From VBCG01 sp044226535 (lineage in GTDB: Bacteria; Pseudomonadota; Gammaproteobacteria; Burkholderiales; Casimicrobiaceae), in NCBI GenBank assembly GCA_044226535.1, contig JBGAGT010000005.1, forward strand, positions 1 to 64,000: a stretch of DNA of 64,000 nucleotides. Reading direction: 5' to 3'. Below, piece after piece: positions 63,100 through 64,000 of this stretch. Every line of letters starts with the position of its first letter. The stretch's first letter is position 1. The notes under the pieces are model-generated. The model was not told the origin of the DNA, made no database searches, and saw only the letters and a program-made list of their open reading frames with translations. Both the position numbers and the translations under genes were made by a program.

Positions 63100-63402
63100 A
63101 TGCTTACAGGTGCAGTCCACGAGACGGAAACCCTTGATGGACGGACGTTTAGCGTCCTACCCACCCCCCTCAAGGAGGTGAAGCGGCGCAAGCCGCAACT
63201 GACCACGGTCGAGGGGGTGCGGGTTGAGCTCGCTCGAATCTACCGGGAGGCCGAGGAAGGCAAGCGCGACGTCGCCGAGGCCAGCAAGCTCACGTACATG
63301 CTCGGGGAGATTCGCAAGACCCTCGAGGTTGCCGAAATCGAAACGCGCCTTGGGGCGCTGGAGGCTAGGACCAATGGCAAGCAGTTACCTGCGCCGCGTT
63401 GA
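63100..63402 (+). CDS. Small phage protein
   Basis: This 100-residue protein has an N-terminal beta part (TLDGRTFSVLPTPLKEVKRR) and a helix-rich C-terminus (ELARIYREAEEGKRDVAEAS, LEVAEIETRLGALEAR). It is possibly a small DNA-binding or terminase-small-subunit-like protein, but this is not proven. An AAGGAGGTG segment lies inside the coding region, so it does not decide the start. Confidence 0.55.
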   Translation: MLTGAVHETETLDGRTFSVLPTPLKEVKRRKPQLTTVEGVRVELARIYREAEEGKRDVAEASKLTYMLGEIRKTLEVAEIETRLGALEARTNGKQLPAPR

Positions 63403-63745
63403 GGCACTCGAAACCCGGCAGTCCGCCGTGTGCGTGGACGGCTGTGTGAAATGCCTTGCCGCGGCGGCCGCTCTCCTGGAGAAGCATGGCGTCCACCCCT
63501 CGGCGTCCCTTCGTGCCCCCACAGATGAGCTGGTGCGCCGATGCTGCAATAGCAAACCGGTTGTGCTCTCCGAGGTTCTGCAAAGCCTGCCGCCGGTTGA
63601 TAAGGAGCGACGACCCTTCGATTGGGAGGCTTACATGCGCAGTTACAAGGAAGAGCAAGCACGCGTTCGCGCCCTGAACGGCGCCCCTGATCCCGTTGTC
63701 GCCAAGGCCTTGGCGGCAGCACTTGCCGAACTGGAGGCTGCATGA
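63374..63745 (+). CDS. Small phage protein with RVEALETR opening
   Basis: This 123-residue protein overlaps the previous gene by 29 nt. It begins MASSYLRRVEALETR, like the next two genes (RIAKLEAA, RLAKLE), suggesting a small paralogous family. Cys residues at CVDGCVKC could bind metal. No family is recognised. Confidence 0.55.
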   Translation: MASSYLRRVEALETRQSAVCVDGCVKCLAAAAALLEKHGVHPSASLRAPTDELVRRCCNSKPVVLSEVLQSLPPVDKERRPFDWEAYMRSYKEEQARVRALNGAPDPVVAKALAAALAELEAA

Positions 63746-63972
63746 CCTACGCAACTCGTATCGCCAAGCTGGAAGCCGCAATAGAGCCGGGGCGTGTGCT
63801 GATCGCCTTCTTTGACCGCTCCGCGGCCGGCGAGTATGTCGGCGCAAGCTGCGGTGGCCAGCGCTTTGACAGGCTCCCGGGCGAATCCGGAGATGCCTTC
63901 GTGGATCGCGCGTTCGGATATGCCGACGACAATATCCATCGCATCGCCGTCTCGTGGGAGGCGCCCTTATGA
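63742..63972 (+). CDS. Small hypothetical phage protein
   Basis: This 76-residue protein is coupled by ATGA to the gene before. It begins MTYATRIAKLEAAIEPG. No family is recognised; the opening resembles that of its neighbours. Confidence 0.5.
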   Translation: MTYATRIAKLEAAIEPGRVLIAFFDRSAAGEYVGASCGGQRFDRLPGESGDAFVDRAFGYADDNIHRIAVSWEAPL

Positions 63973-64000
63973 GCTACGCAGCTAGGCTGGCCAAGCTCGA
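63969..64000 (+). CDS. Partial gene at right edge, MSYAARLAKLE opening
   Basis: Its ATG overlaps the previous stop (ATGA); the frame runs off the window. The first residues (SYAARLAKL) match the two genes before it. Confidence 0.4.
   Translation, partial: MSYAARLAKL

Overview
The window is very GC-rich, densely packed chromosomal DNA from a betaproteobacterium, most likely Burkholderiales or a close relative. The evidence is a fused isobutyryl-CoA mutase IcmF, an AcrR/MexAB-OprM-type efflux operon, an IPTL-CTERM-like surface protein, a NdvB-type glucan synthase and many GTCATTCCCGCGAAAGCGGGAA-type dyad repeats. From about 51.2 kb to the right edge the sequence is the left end of an integrated element (prophage) that runs off the window.

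Layout. 1-0.3 kb: dyad repeats, no gene. 0.3-7.2 kb: TetR repressor divergent from a tripartite RND efflux operon, with an AcrR-like operator between them. 7.2-11.9 kb: five glycosyltransferase genes on both strands, interrupted by dyad repeats and a 65-bp tandem duplication. 11.9-13.5 kb: IPTL-CTERM-like protein and an HtrA-like protein lacking the catalytic histidine. 13.6-16.9 kb: icmF with a perfect 20-bp palindrome upstream. 17.1-21.0 kb: DedA protein, then a translationally coupled CHASE2-cyclase / SH3 / M48-lipoprotein operon. 21.3-25.1 kb: M16 peptidase and EamA transporter. 25.1-27.7 kb: AraC regulator divergent from a DUF1254/DUF1214 protein. 27.8-29.9 kb: UvrD-like helicase. 30.0-34.0 kb: a large repetitive secreted protein, a Cys-rich small protein and a second EamA transporter. 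34.3-37.4 kb: a LytS-type kinase, a kinase-like partner without the phospho-histidine, a cupin protein and a LytTR response regulator. 37.6-38.8 kb: an SLH / YadA-head / S74-chaperone surface protein with a strong terminator. 38.9-39.0 kb: tRNA-Lys(CTT). 39.1-39.5 kb: histone-H1-like DUF6496 protein. 39.6-42.0 kb: overlapping Ca2+/H+ antiporter, VIT-like membrane protein and outer-membrane barrel. 42.1-51.1 kb: a roughly 3000-residue cyclic beta-1,2-glucan synthase.

The integrated element begins at the 3' 49 nt of a tRNA-Lys(TTT) (51227-51275). An integrase follows, then four cargo genes with no recognisable function, an AlpA/excisionase-like protein, a primase zinc-finger protein, a RepA-like helicase, small accessory genes, and two large proteins resembling podovirus DNA-ejection proteins with small genes around them. 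The candidates for undescribed biology are the unknown cargo block (52.8-55.2 kb), the LytS/LytTR operon with its degenerate kinase and cupin, and the antiporter/VIT/barrel operon. No CRISPR array, rRNA gene or complete transposon was seen.
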